Shown here piece after piece: positions 49,801-64,000 of a stretch of 64,000 nucleotides of DNA. The position numbers were made by a program, and so were the translations under genes. Below the pieces are notes generated by a model. The model made no database searches. It was given only the letters and a program-made list of their open reading frames with translations, and was not told the origin of the DNA. The number at the start of each line of letters is the position of its first letter. The first letter of the stretch is position 1. The stretch is from the NCBI GenBank assembly GCA_051294375.1, contig CM119266.1:14187614-14251613 (forward strand), given 5' to 3'. The DNA comes from Paraspadella gotoi (taxonomy: Eukaryota; Chaetognatha).

Positions 49801-52800
49801 AGCGCCCCGTCCCTCTTAACAGCTGGGCGACCACCGGGCTGGAACCCCGGACCTTTGGGTTGGGAGGCGAATGACTTGCCTCCTGCACCAATGGCCGCTG
49901 ATGATCGGTTGGTGGATTTTAGTCCACCATAAAGCCTCATTCGGTTACTAAACTATCCAAAATATTTCATGCTGTCTTTTGAAATAGACGATCTCTCACG
50001 ATCCCAACGACAACAACGCCGATAATCCTACCCTCCGCGATTGGACACCCGACTTCCTCTGGATCGTCCTCGCCGCAGTATCCGTCGTCGTCTGCACCGG
50101 CGTCGTTCTTTCCGCCGTCGCCTGGAGATGGCGCCTCGACAAAAGCAACGCAGTCTCTCCGGGGATCGTCGACGAGCGTTTGGCGAAGGGTCCCGGTGGC
50201 GCGGCTACCGCGGGGAATAGACAGAGTCGATGGCGACCTGAGGTCGACGAAGTAAGCTTCGAGTTCGACGTGGCTATGATTTTTTTTGTTCATTACTGTT
50301 TAACATTTGTTTTTTCATGCAATTATATAAATTCCGGAGGAGATCCAGGAGGAAATTTTGCGAATTACGAGATCGAGCAACTCTTTGGTGGCGAAAATCA
50401 GCAGCCATTCGAACCACGTCAGTTCTCGTTTTGAACCATGTCAAAAAACATGACACAATTAAGGGTTAATTGAGGCTTATGATCCATTTTTACGACAGAC
50501 AAATATAGGGTGTTAATTAACGAAAAAGAAGAGGACGCTCAAAACGACGAAATGTCAGGAATGACAGACGCCTTCCAGAAAAAAGTAAATATATTGAAAA
50601 ACGGTCGGATATTGTGAATAAGTCCCTCTTTAGATGCGTTCGATTTTGTTTTCACATTGGATTTTTTTTTTTCAGTGCAAAAAGATTTTCTTTTGTGGAA
50701 GAAGGACCTACAAAAATTTTTTCTTTATAATGAGTGTAAGTGATTGAATAACAGATTCAATAATATTATAATAATAATAATAATAATAATATAATAATAA
50801 TATATTATAATAATATAATTATTATAATATATTTCTGTTTCAATTTTGTAACGGTTGTTTTGTCAGAATTCATTGCTTCAACAAGCAAAACGTATGAATT
50901 TCATCAAACCTAAATCAGATTTAGCTTACGACTTGCAGAAAGGAGAAAAATGTATAGACGAAGTAAATACCGTTGCAAGTGATAACGAAAAAAATATCCA
51001 CGAGCTGGATATCCAACAATCTAAAGATCGTGATGTGTCACTTGAAGATAGACTAGTTGAAACAAAGAACAAAGATGGCGAAGTAGACGATGTCGAAATC
51101 GAGGGAATAAATGGGAATCCAAATGGAAACATCGAAGGCGATGATGAAAACATCCAGAGCGAAAACGTCAAAGACAAGAACGTCCATGGGGAAAAGCTTT
51201 TGAACGAAGAGGGCAGAATCGAGGTTGACGAAGATTCCAAAATCATTATTAATGAAGTCGAGGGAGTCGTAAAATTTGAACTTGACAATGATTCTACGGT
51301 TGAGGAAAACGCAAGTTCTCTGTTTTCTAATATTTCTAAAGACAATCTGGACGATGCCGTCACGGAGAGAGGGTTGTCGGTCGTCGAATCTCTTTTGTCA
51401 CTCCCTAACTTGACGAATTTAATGACAAACGATAACGAAAGAAACGACGATGAAGATGACGGGGAAAATTGCCGCAGAATGCAATTGCCATGCATCGCTG
51501 AGAGCAAAAGAGTAGAGAACGAAGTTTTGAAGATTCTGTCAGAATCTAGCGTAAAAGGTTTTAAACAAAATAAATATGCTTAATAAAAGATAATGCAAAC
51601 GAAATAAATTATCATATATTTATTTGTCAGATTTGGTTTGTCCGCCAGTTTATTCGAAAAACTTGGCCAATGACGATTGTGATTACGATGATAGCCTTGG
51701 TAAAGTCTTTGGCCGAATGCAAATGCCATGCGTCGCTGAAACCGAAAAAGTGGATGAAGAAATTATAGAAATTTTGAAAGAATCAAACGTAAAAGGTTTG
51801 TGTCAATAAAATGTATGTACAACGTAAAACGTTCAAAAAACGACTAACAAAATAAATGATCGTGTATTTAATTTTATGAGATGTTTCGACCAAGAATTAA
51901 TTTTAAAGTTACTAGAAACGATGATAAAAGTGGCGAGGATGGCGATAACCAAGATAGAGTCCGTGGCATAATGAAATTACCCGTCGTCGCAGAGAGCAAA
52001 AAAGTGAAGGAAGAAGTTTCAAAAACTCTGCCTGAATCTAACTTAGAAGGTTCTAGCACAATAAAAATAGGGATAATGTGGCAGCAAGACTTAAAGCTGC
52101 CTCACTGCTGTCCGTCCTCAGCCTCGTCTCAATGGCTGAGCAGGCTAAATCATCTCATTCCATCCGTGCGTCCCGGGTTCAATCCCTGGGTATCCCGGTT
52201 CTGGCTTAAATGTGACGGTGCCGGTATAAACATGCCAGTGACAGGAGGCGGTCACTGAGGGTCCGCAGCCCCTACGCCAGTTGGTGAGATACCCTGCGCC
52301 CCGGGTATCACAGGCTATCCTCCCGTTGCCATAATAAATTAATAAAGCCAACAAAACAAATTATTTCATATCAGATATAGTCCGATCGAGATACAAATTT
52401 GAAGATTTAAGCAACAACAACGACGATGGCAAAGACGACGATAGCCATTCTGAAGTTTGTGGAAGAATGCAATGGCCAAGCTTTGCTGAGAGTAGCAAAG
52501 TGGAGGACGAAATTTTAGAAATTCTGTCAGAAACTAACGTAAAAGGTTCGAGTGTGGAGCAATAATAATAATAATAACAATAACTTTCAGAGAGAGAGAC
52601 TAAAATAAAACATGATTCCTTCCGTCGTCAGATTCAGTTCGACCGAGAGTTAATTTCGAAGACGCAAGAAACGATAACGACAATGGCGTCGGCGTCGGCG
52701 ACGTCTTTGAAATGAAGGCGACCAGGTCGAACCTTTTCGATCGGCGGTTGGCGGAGCTGGAGGAAGAATTTGACGAAGCCGGCGATGATTGGGGCATGAG

Positions 52801-53727
52801 GCCCAAATCTTGTCCGGAAGGAGGCAGACAGCCGGTTGGTCTATATCATGTGCTGGTTATTGTTGATGGCTAAATATCAAATTATAAACCAGTTTCTCTC
52901 CCGAATTCCAGATCCCTCGTCCTAAAAAACCCTCTACGGCCAAAGTGTGGCGGACGAACTGCTTGGGGAGCGACCTGTTGCGCCCCCAAAATCGAAGACG
53001 ACGCCGCTTCGAAAGTATCGACGATCTGTTGTACGAGTGCGAAGGAAGAGAGCGGGCGTCGCCTTCGGACAACGCCGCCGATTCAATTGAGGTTCAATTC
53101 AATTTATTCAATGAGAATGATAAGAATGTTTAAGACTTTAAGCTAACTTGATACGGGTTCCATTTTTATTTACGGGCTCTCTATTAATTCCATTAATTAA
53201 ATTGCTAAAATTAAGAGTATAAGTAAATCCATCTCAAGCATCCATCCGTCGCTATAATCCAGCTTTTTTCTTCCTAATTGAATTAATTCTATCAGCGGCT
53301 AACCTGTGCCGATGAAGACCGGCTGGCTTTGCCCAAGACCTCGTCGTCTTCGATAGTTAAAATCCACGACGAGACTGGGATTGTAGTCGTAGATACAGTC
53401 GAAGTCGGCGGCGAAGGCGGCGACGCTGTCGCGGAATTTCGAGAGAGCTTGGAAATGATCGAGCTACTTGAAGACGGGTTTCCCTTAGAGGATCGAGTTT
53501 TGCTCCACGAGAAAAGACCCGAAGATGCTGTTGTCGACAAGGGAGTGAGCTTCGCCCAATCCGTCGATGCAAGTATTCCCGAGATACAAACAGAGTTGTC
53601 GTCGATCGAAACGCCGGAAGTTATCATCGTCGACGCCTGTGGAAAACCGGGGCACCAAAATCACCGGAAGAAGAAAGGGGACGAAGGGAAAATAATTTAC
53701 AAAGTGCTTTATTATAAATATTATTAA
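46879..53727 (+). CDS. Single-pass receptor: signal peptide, CUB-like region, LDLa module, membrane helix, acidic repeat tail
   Basis: Exons 46879-46917, 47732-47870, 47943-48031, 48106-48274, 48340-48433, 48499-48615, 48710-48764, 48848-49414, 49532-49606, 49988-50251, about 50340-50417, 50499-50584, 50676-50735, 50867-51557, 51631-51795, 51881-52049, 52375-52545, 52632-52834, 52912-53091, 53296-. Exon 1 MNNKNSSHWLLSK joins LAALSFVVFTQEVHYL as a signal peptide. A cysteine-containing beta-type region (CSDRTPGLIYSHENIT to PLNLVVKVTAY) looks like CUB, at moderate confidence. After a Ser/Thr linker comes a canonical LDLa module (FWCAANRICIEPRLVC, DGKDDCLDGGTDEKGC). Membrane helix FLWIVLAAVSVVVCTGVVLS. 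The tail is acidic with tandem exons. A one-base phase problem remains at the 50340-50417 exon. 53296 runs open to a stop at 53727, but phase-0 donors inside it (for example GGA|GTGAGC) would splice to 53790. Confidence 0.72.
47411..47597. repeat. Palindromic (fold-back) element 2, in intron 1 of the receptor gene
   Basis: 'atttaggt' at 47412-47419 mirrors 'acctaaat' at 47589-47596. Inner arms share acgaaaattttcgt and cggctcagtttcga / tcgaaactgagccg. The outer arm sequences differ from element 1, but both elements share 'gacatgtttcggct' and 'gccttcatcagcgtt'. The right arm lacks the CTGATGAAGG segment. Confidence 0.85.
47466..47501 (-). ncRNA. Hammerhead ribozyme-like motif in element 2
   Basis: On the minus strand: CTGATGA (47499-47493), stem II GGCTC/GAGCC with loop GAAACT, then GAAAC AT GTC ending at 47466. 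The core equals that of element 1, while stem II has changed on both sides (GGCTT/AAGCC to GGCTC/GAGCC), which keeps pairing. Stem I pairing is poor here, so self-cleavage may be weak. Confidence 0.6.
49755..49895 (-). mobile_element. tRNA-derived SINE-like element in a receptor-gene intron
   Basis: Read on the minus strand: A-box-like TGGTGCAGGAGG (49890-49879), then 33 bases further a B-box-like GGTTCCAGCCC (49846-49836), followed by a tRNA-unrelated part ending near 49755. Spacing and boxes fit an RNA polymerase III promoter. The B box departs from GGTTCGANTCC at two or three positions. Confidence 0.5.
50767..50836. repeat. (AAT)n / AT-rich microsatellite
   Basis: ataat repeats in the intron before the 50867 exon. 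Confidence 0.9.
51440..52834 (+). repeat. Tandem array of homologous phase-1 exons in the receptor tail
   Basis: Four units share a pattern: GRMQ.PC.AES..V..E.L.IL.ES.VKG, preceded in units 2-4 by D.V.......(L)..NDD. Unit 1 is the end of exon 50867-51557 (RRMQLPCIAESKRVENEV). Unit 2 is 51631-51795 (GRMQMPCVAETEKVDEEI). Unit 3 is 51881-52049 (GIMKLPVVAESKKVKEEV). Unit 4 is 52375-52545 (GRMQWPSFAESSKVEDEI). Exon 52632-52834 shares only the front half (DSVRPRVNFEDARNDND). All joints are phase 1, so exons could be added or skipped without frame loss. Unit 3 needs removal of one T in its TTT near 51884, a likely base-call error, to read DVRPRINFK. Confidence 0.85.
52085..52350 (+). mobile_element. 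tRNA-derived SINE in the intron between tandem exons 3 and 4
   Basis: Perfect A box TGGCTGAGCAGG (52133-52144) and good B box GGGTTCAATCC (52175-52185), a tRNA-like spacing of 30 bases, then a unique body and an A/T-rich tail 'ataataaattaataaa' near 52331-52346. It is not a tRNA gene: no acceptor stem and no anticodon arm can be drawn. Confidence 0.75.
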
Positions 53728-53789
53728 ACATTAAACAGTATACTTATTTAAAATAGATACCCTGCTCTCTAACTCTCATTACTTCTAAG

Positions 53790-55669
53790 GCTCCGACACA
53801 TCTGCGGATGAAGAAAGAGTTTGGAGAATCAACGACGAAGTTGAAGCAAGAAGAACAGAGTCTCCTCGAAGCCATCGAGAAGGAAAATCTGCTGCTGCTG
53901 CACAGAGCTCTTTACTGGTTTATTTTCGTTAATATATTATTTCGTTGTTATAAAACCAAATAATTTTGAAATCATTTAAAAACCGTTAATCCCCGCCGGG
54001 CCTTTGTCACCCAGGTGCAGAAAACAAGGGATGAGCGCTGAAGAATCTGTCCTGATGCAAACCGCAGAGGACAAAGTGGACGAGTTGCGGCAAAACATGA
54101 CTTGCTACGGAGAGGCGGCGAGGCAGGAGAAGATTAAGCTCAAGTTAAAGATTAGAGCCATGGAGCAAGAGGCCTTGGTGGAAGAGAGCCGCGTCAAGCA
54201 AGCTAAACTGTTTCTCGAGGTTCCGTGTTTCGGGATATCTTTCGTGAAAATTTATATATATATAATATATAATTTATATATATTTATATATATTTATTAG
54301 AATTTGTGAATGAATTAATCTCACCCGACACCGACGTCATTTCAGATCGCCCTTATGGCGGAGAACGAGGGTCAGATACGAAACGTTATCCAAAACAATT
54401 TTATGAATCACAACATTCCTCTGGACCAAGAGGATCAAATGAAAGTTAGTGAAAACGTTTCTTTTACAATTTCCGTACCATTTTTTAATATATAAAATGT
54501 TCTACCAATCAGATTTACCATTTGGAATTAGCTTGTGATGGTTAGTCAGTCAATTCACAAGTTTATCTTTACAGGTGGAGACCATCTTGACACGATTAAG
54601 CGTCGAACAAAAATTGGAGACCGCGTTTCGCAACGACCGACGCGCGGAGATGGAAGACGCGCTCAAGAAGGCTCACCAGCTTGATCCCGCCGTCCGGATG
54701 AGGGCGAGGTAAAGCGTATCGCTGGGGCTCGGGTGCTGAGGCATCGAATCTGACTTGTATTTGCCCAACATCCTCGTCCGTCTTCTTTTGAAGCATCAAA
54801 TTGAAGATGATGCTCGTCGAGGACAAACTGGGGAAAGTTATGAGTCTGGAAAACTTGAGGATGGAAATTTTGACTATGAACATTCAGTGCATCATCGAGG
54901 CTAGTCTAAATTACAATTACTACAATTAATTACTACAATTATTCTAATCGGTGACTATAAAGTCGATCGTCTATAAAGGTTTTCAGTTACGTTCGACCTC
55001 CCGTGGCGGTGGAAATTGTTATACGGGCCGTACTCACATTGCTCGGTTTTCAGGCGATTACTACTTTGTAATTTATAGTTTTGATCTTAGTTTTATTATA
55101 CTACTTTTGTGATCACCGATTAGGAAACTCGCTTAAAAAGTTGGAGAAGTATCAAACGAGAAATGCATCAGATGGGAACGGAAAGTATGAGAGCAAAAAT
55201 TGTAGATTTGGATCCCAGGTGAATACTTTTGTTTAATATTAAAAGATTGATTGATTGATTGATTGATTGGTTGGACTTGATTTAAATTCAGGAGAGTGTC
55301 ACAAACAGTCGGCTTAAAAGCGGAAAAGCTTTTGACAAAATTCGACTTATCTACTATCCACGCTGTTTCAAAGGTTAAACTTTTGACTACTTTATTACGA
55401 GTAAATTTTTTAAAGAGAAAACCAAGTTTATTTGTTTACAAACGGTTTTTTTTATTTCAAACTAAACTTTGTTTTCTCTAAAACGCAACGAAAAGAAAGT
55501 CTTAACACAATGAGTAATTTTTAAAAAATAAAATTAACAAACAAAACTTCTGTTCCAGCCTGTAGCTGCATTTTATAGATGGGCTTTCAACATTATTAAC
55601 CAAGTGAAAGTGATATCAAGACCTAATGAAGACTTAGTTAAAAATTTCGCATGGTTCAATGAAAATTAG
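53790..55669 (+). CDS. Coiled coil and dynein-stalk-like C-terminus, probably 3' part of the receptor gene
   Basis: Exons 53790-53917, 54015-54219, 54346-54444, 54575-54708, 54794-54899, 54979-55053, 55124-55218, 55292-55373 and 55559-55669; stop TAG. All exon lengths give a single open frame. It starts inside a frame (APTHLRMKKEFGESTT) after a strong acceptor in phase 0, with no start codon or promoter in the 62 bases after 53727. Heptad-rich coiled coil (KVDELRQN.., KLKLKIRAMEQEALVEES). Then FSYVRPPVAVEIVIRAVL TLLGF, WRSIKREMH, KIVDLDP, EKLLTKFD, VSKPVAAFYRWAFNII: the order and residues of the microtubule-binding stalk of dynein heavy chain (KPP..V..V..AV..LLG; W...K; VSKA...L..WV). There is no AAA module. 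Two introns would need GC donors (after 54899 and 55053). Confidence 0.65.
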
Positions 55670-58554
55670 AATGTGGAATATTGTACAGGAAGGTAGGGTA
55701 ATTAGCGATAATAATAGATGTAAATATATATATCTCGTAACCCTGTGAAATTCCAATTGACTTTTCTTTTCTCCATATTAGGCTTATAGTGAAAATGTGA
55801 ATTTGCTCTTGTTTTGCGTGGTAGGGATTTTCTTTTGAGTTTTCTGAAACAAGTGAACAGTTGGAGTTGAATCCTCGGCGCGCGCAGAGACCTACCCAGA
55901 TGACGAGGACTTCTTAACCTTTTCCGAAAGGTAAGTAAAAGGTTTGGAATCTTACGTCATATAGACAAGACGTTTTAACGGTCGACTACGAATGGAAAAA
56001 AAAAAGTTTAAATTTTTTGTACGAAAGACAGCATGCGCATTGAAATCTTCGACAGTCAAAACCAACGTTCCCGTGAGCGAATCGGGGGTGGAAAGTATTG
56101 TCTGAGCACTTCAATTGGCTTCCTTCAAATGATGATGTGTTACTTACATTCCGTTCTTCTTTTTTTCCCCCCTTTTTTTTTAAATCTTGGCTCATAAAGA
56201 AACGATTATTGATTAACACATTCTAAAAATCCGTTCTGTAAGCGTTTCACTCAATGAGTAGGAACTAATAATCGTGTACGTTGGTGATCAAACCGGTTTC
56301 TTTCTTTCTTTACTGTTGAGCCAAACTAATATCGCGATAAGCAAAATCTCTCTGGAAGTAAAATCTTATTTTCATTTGAAATTTTTAATCCTCTATCGGT
56401 TTTCGACTGAAAATTAAAAGGTTTTTCCCTGTTATGATCGGTTTAGTATCTAAGTATTTTTAGAGGTCTTATGACCCTTAATTGCCGAAGATACGTTACG
56501 TTTTTTAAGGAAGCAATGAACAATTGAACGAGTGGCAACACTTTCACTATCGCCACTCGTTCGACTACATTCGCATAATCACAGTGATAGTAGCATATGA
56601 GCAAGCATTCTCTCTTTCTTCCAAGCAGCCTTGGGTTCGCGCCCCAACGGTGTTTATGCTAGTAAGCGGGACTGGTCGTCTAACTCACCTATAGTGGCGC
56701 ACAGCAGTGAGATCCGAAGCTCAGAAGCTTGCAACAGGCGGTAATTTTTCCTCTGTGGCTCAAGAAACCCTGCGAGGGTAAGTCGACTTTTCCAAGCCCC
56801 CTCCTAAATTATGATGGATGTTTTGATATTATGATTATATTATATTATATATAATATTATGATATTATCATCAAAGTCGAAAAATAACTCTTCAATTTTT
56901 TTTAACTTTTTAAGCCTTTTTGATATTTACTCTTCAAAACTTGGCGTAGCTGCAATTTGGAATTTGAAAAGGTCATTTTTGGTTGCTGACCAAATTTTCT
57001 TTTTCTTTCAGAAAATATTATTTTCATAACGGTATTTTTAACCTCAAAAACTATTTAAAAGTTCTTAAACTTAATTTTTTAGCAAGCAAATAACGTATTT
57101 CCCAATCTAAAATTCTCTTCGAACGTTGATTATAAAAATTCATTTTTCACTTTTTTTTTGCGCCTATTCTGCTTCCCGTCGCGGTTTTCCTGTCTTTTCC
57201 CGACCGCAATTTCGTGTTAATTTCCGAAACACAAAAACCATAAACATCAGGCGAGGAGCAATTTTTTCGTTATTTGCTCGCGACTTTAAATTTCCGCTTT
57301 CAACTTTTGCGACTATAAAGATCGCCGTCACATCCGCCCAATTTTTTAAACAATATACCCACTCCCCCCCTCTCCCTTATTATTTCTCTCCTCTCGCTCT
57401 CTGCCAATCTACATTCACTTATTTCTACACTTGCCTGCACTTTTTTGGGGGGAACTTATCCTTTTTAATAGCTCAGGAATGTTAGAATGAGTTTGGGGGA
57501 GGGAGAAAGACCTGGAAGGCCCAACCTCCCCCTTCTCAGTTCTCCCAGCAATTCTTCCGTCGGATTAAATGAGAATCAGTCGGGAGGGGGGGGGGCGGAG
57601 AAAGATATATCTTCGCTGAACAAAGATATCATTATCTTTTTAAGCGGAGAAGATTGGCGCGATGCTTGGGCGGTTCATCCAAATTGTCTAACTCCAAAGG
57701 TTACAAAGTATCTTGGACTCTTCCCAACCAATCCCGCAACAGCGGTTGACACAAGATTTAGAATTTGAGGGCAAACATTCTTTTTTTTTTCCTTTCCCGG
57801 TTCCCCCCGTTTTTCCTTTTTCTTCTTTTCGTCGGAAAATGGATGAGCTTTTTCTCCCCTTTTTTTTTCCTTGTTACGTCACTCGCCCTCGTCTCTATTA
57901 ACAATTTAACTTCTCAAATTCCAGAAGTAAACCCTGAGCTTTCACATACTTATAACGATTTTTTCCTACAATTGTGTAATCTAGCCAATGTAAATACACG
58001 CGACACACCTAATCTAACTATTTAATTTATTTCGGACAGAAACTTAGAAAATTCCAAATTTCTCCCTTCGGAGGAAAAAAAAACACGTGATTACTTTCGA
58101 TCTTCTTCCTCGAAGCCATTTGTTTTGAAAGAAAAAAAAAGGAAAAAAAAAACTTTCCTGCGCTTAAAATTAAATTAATGATCGCGGAAATTGACTGGAT
58201 ACAGGATATATATAATCGACTGGACTAGCCGACAAGCCGTCGTTTCCCACTCCTAAACAGAACATGTATCGTGCCCCTCAATGCCGAAAGCTGTTTCTCA
58301 TTCGCGAATAAAAGGAAAGGCTTGTTTTGACGTGTAGTTCCTCTTAATCAATTTTCCAAACCGGTGGACCCTCGAAGAATAACATCTTCGGGACCCTTTA
58401 AAAAAAAACAAAAAAAACTTCACTTCATGTTTAAAACGCGATTTACTCATTAAAAAGTCTAGCTAAAATTTTTAAAACTGCAAAAACTCCGTTTCTTACC
58501 GGAAACAGAAATCAGATCTCCCTGTCTCCTTTCGCATTTCGATGTGCGACCGAC
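55670..58554. other. Intergenic region and presumed Csk promoter / 5' UTR
   Basis: A/T-rich, with TA-rich palindromic DNA at 56820-56870. At about 56645 'gggttcgcgcccc' resembles a B box, with a stretch 'gatccgaagctcag' that is shared, inverted, with the SINE-like region near 49760, so a worn SINE is possible. Open frames at 57126-57485 and 57487-57768 have no family features. The 58490-58554 stretch directly precedes the Csk start codon. Confidence 0.45.
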
Positions 58555-61768
<3,214 letters not shown>

Positions 61769-64000
61769 TCCTTCGACTCTCTCGTTCGTCCTTTCACATC
61801 TTTTTCGCTCGCTGACTCCTACTGCGATCTTAGTTCCGTTCCCATTTTTTGGTCCCTTTTTTATGACCTAAGTTTTTCTCCTTTGATTCATTTTTCTGTT
61901 TCCCCTTTTATTTTCGTCCTTGGTCCCTTTCTGTGATCCCCGAATCCCGTTCCCAAATCCCACCGCCAAACTTCATTCCCCGTCCTCTTTTCGTCTTTTA
62001 ATGCGTCAATTATTCTTGGAGTCGTCGAAGCTGTCGTCCACGGTCTCAAGAACCCAGTCTGGTTAATCGTTTTCAAGTTCTTCGGTGTAGAACTTTTTCT
62101 CTTTTAAAAAAGAACCCGTTCCTTTTTTTTTTTCGGTTCGTCACAAAACTTTAATCATGTGTAACCCGTGACTGGTTTTTTTAATTTTCGTTTAAAATAA
62201 GCGTTCTTTTTGTTCGCTTTGTTTCGTGCAGCATCGTGTTGGTTCTGATCTAATCTCATCGACTAATTAAATCTTAAACAGTGATAAATGTGATCAGGTG
62301 GTAATATTTGCCAACTTTACAATTTGACGGACAGCCTAATTTTCGTGTTGGACGTTAAAATGTTTAGTGAGGTTTGAAAAATTATATTCACTTGAGAGTT
62401 ACGTACATGATTTGACTTAATTTTCTTTTTAAATTTTTTTGGAAATCCAAGAAGTGGTTTAAAATTTTTTTTTTAATTAATTAATTAAATGAAATTAAAG
62501 GTTTGTTTAAAGTCAATTATCAACAGTGCAAGGAATTGTTTCTTTTTGTAAGTTATGAGGTTTTGATTGTTATTCTTTTATACTTGTCTTTTTTATTGGT
62601 GTTGAAAAAACTTTTTCATTATGCCCTGCATGCTATATTTTGCGAAATTCAGTTCAGTATCTCTTTGAAATCCATCGCATAACCATAAAATAAAACTCGG
62701 TTTTTGGAAATTATGCTAGAAATAAATAAATAATTATAATTTATTCTTCGTTCCCATTCTGTTTGTGGATTTGAAACGTTACTCTTTCGGTTAATTTTTC
62801 TACGCTCCCCATTCAATATACAACTAACACAAAACATTGAGCAAAAATGTCGTTTGGATTGTGTAAGATTTTGAATATGCATCATGGTGTATTGTATTGT
62901 TTCCTGATTAATTCGTTCATTTATAATATTCAGGAATTTTGTCATGCTTGATTTTTTTAATTTCTATTATCATTATTAGGTAAATTAGTGTTTCTGAGCT
63001 AGAAATAAAAGGTATTGAATCAGACTTTGCTGACGAGTAATGTTGGGGAAACAAAGGTTTAGTGAGAGAACGTTGCGGGAACACTTAAAATAACGCGAAA
63101 ATCAGTTTTAAATATATAAATCATTAACAAAGGCTCTTGCTAAATTAATCTGAAACCTCGAAAAGTTTAAAAAATTTGAAATTTTAGAGAAATGAATTCT
63201 GTATCGATTGCCTCCGTACGTCAATCCGTGGCCATGACATTCACTGTCCTAAGGGCTCCACTGCGAATTCTTGAGTCGCGCGTGAAAAGCCGCTTGTCGT
63301 GACTGCGCGAGCATGCCCTCACGCGAATCGGATGGTTCAATAAACGCCGGCGGCACGCGAGGGACGGGTCGAGCCTCCAGATCGATGCCTCCGTCACTAC
63401 CGGAATGAAAAACCGGAAAGGATTTAATATTAATATTATCATAAATATTCTTTTTCCGAATATTACTGAGCGAGTTTTTTTTTTTTTTTATTTATGAATT
63501 ACCTAACTATTCTCAAGATTTTAACTTATAGACGAACTCGGTTAGGAAATGAGGAATAAAATTGTTAATTGTTATGTCGGGATTCTCCGGACCATATCAC
63601 GATTTCGTAGTGATTCGCAAATAAAAGCAGCGACTCTCCCTCCCGACGGCCATTTCTCGACAACGTCGCGAGCGAAATTTCGGAATCGGCCGGAAGCCCT
63701 TGGCGGAAGGGAGCGAGGCACTTCGGTTCCTCGACTTAGTAACCCTGTCTTCCATCGGTACGGGTATTTCTATTAAAAAGTAAACAAAATAAGGTAGATT
63801 TCACTTCATTTTTTACCTTTAATTAATTTAGGAGAATAGTTTTGCATTTTAATTTTGGAATTTTAAATTGAATAATTTTAAAGCATTTAATTTTAAATGC
63901 AACATTTCCCTAAAGTAACAAAATTTGATTTGGAAAAACAGATTTATAAATGTTTATTGTTGTCAGGAAAAAGAATCACGATGCGATAAAAGGCATCGCT
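61769..64000. other. Csk 3' UTR and downstream DNA, no gene seen
   Basis: T-rich 3' UTR-like sequence; AATAAA candidates at about 62690 and 62722. At 63220-63420 and 63640-63740 there are GC-rich blocks with CpG in otherwise A/T-rich DNA, possibly a promoter or first exon of a neighbouring gene, but no coding frame is convincing. Confidence 0.45.

Noticed and set aside
49879-49940. CTGATGA at about 49893 as a third hammerhead
   Set aside because: No GAAA at the right distance and no stem II. It lies next to the SINE-like A box by chance.
50252-50434. Read-through of the membrane-helix exon into the following intron
   Set aside because: A good donor (GTAAGC) ends the exon at 50251 and the added sequence is intron-like. 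The exon at about 50340-50417 remains off by one base, which I put down to an indel.
52080-52200. tRNA gene
   Set aside because: A and B boxes are present but no cloverleaf can be drawn. The A/T-rich tail and body fit a SINE.
57487-57768. 93-codon frame upstream of Csk
   Set aside because: No family features, G-run in the middle, no acceptor or donor linking it to Csk. It could be 5' UTR.
63221-63442. GC-rich block with a minus-strand frame, first thought to be rRNA-like
   Set aside because: I could not match it to conserved rRNA segments, and the frame has no domain. Left as unexplained GC-rich DNA.

Overview
The window is nuclear DNA of a metazoan. The genes are split by many short GT-AG introns, and the proteins are animal ones: a semaphorin-5 with thrombospondin repeats, a C-terminal Src kinase and a CUB-like/LDLa membrane receptor. 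Introns are full of (GA)n/(TC)n tracts. An arthropod or other small invertebrate is my best guess; I cannot name the species. The sequence looks like a draft scaffold: gap runs are exactly 10, 25 or 100 N (e.g. 12229-12238, 1219-1243, 43929-44028) or longer estimated runs (896-1110, 10793-10974, 11734-11922, 12347-12573, 13812-14099, 14736-14903, 15039-15222), and repeated segments differ mostly by single-base indels in homopolymers.

Layout. 1-40 kb holds a semaphorin-5 locus in pieces. Sema-domain exons lie on the minus strand at 9644-2676, and the last of them is repeated on the plus strand at 1-92. Plus-strand thrombospondin exons lie at 10975, 12574, 19461 and 20802. The 3' half is present three times: copy A minus 30036-25852, copy B minus 34350-32212, copy C plus 37019-39152. 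Only copy C keeps exon lengths and phases that give an intact frame. Copies A and C also carry the next gene, a GTPase with a C-terminal cysteine cluster (A, 23314-21431 minus; C, 41701-43928 plus). The simplest reading is one real locus with mis-oriented or redundant contigs and fold-back joins. A real inverted duplication is not excluded.

44-46.3 kb encodes a Ser/Asn/Arg-rich, apparently disordered protein. From 46879 a long multi-exon gene runs to 55669: signal peptide, CUB-like region, LDL-receptor class A module, one membrane helix, an acidic tail with a tandem array of phase-1 exons, then coiled coil and a C-terminal region that resembles the microtubule-binding stalk of dynein heavy chain. 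Exon phases suggest it is one gene, which would be an unusual receptor. Two small palindromic elements (46442-46611 and 47411-47597) carry hammerhead-ribozyme cores on the minus strand, and two tRNA-derived SINE-like elements lie in introns of this gene.

58555-61768 is a complete Csk gene, nine exons and 624 codons, with SH3, SH2 and kinase domains and a long Ser/Ala/Asn linker. The last 2.2 kb shows no gene I can support.

Semaphorin-5 (guidance receptor/ligand), the LDLa receptor and Csk (negative regulator of Src kinases) are all signalling proteins, but nothing in the sequence shows that they work together.
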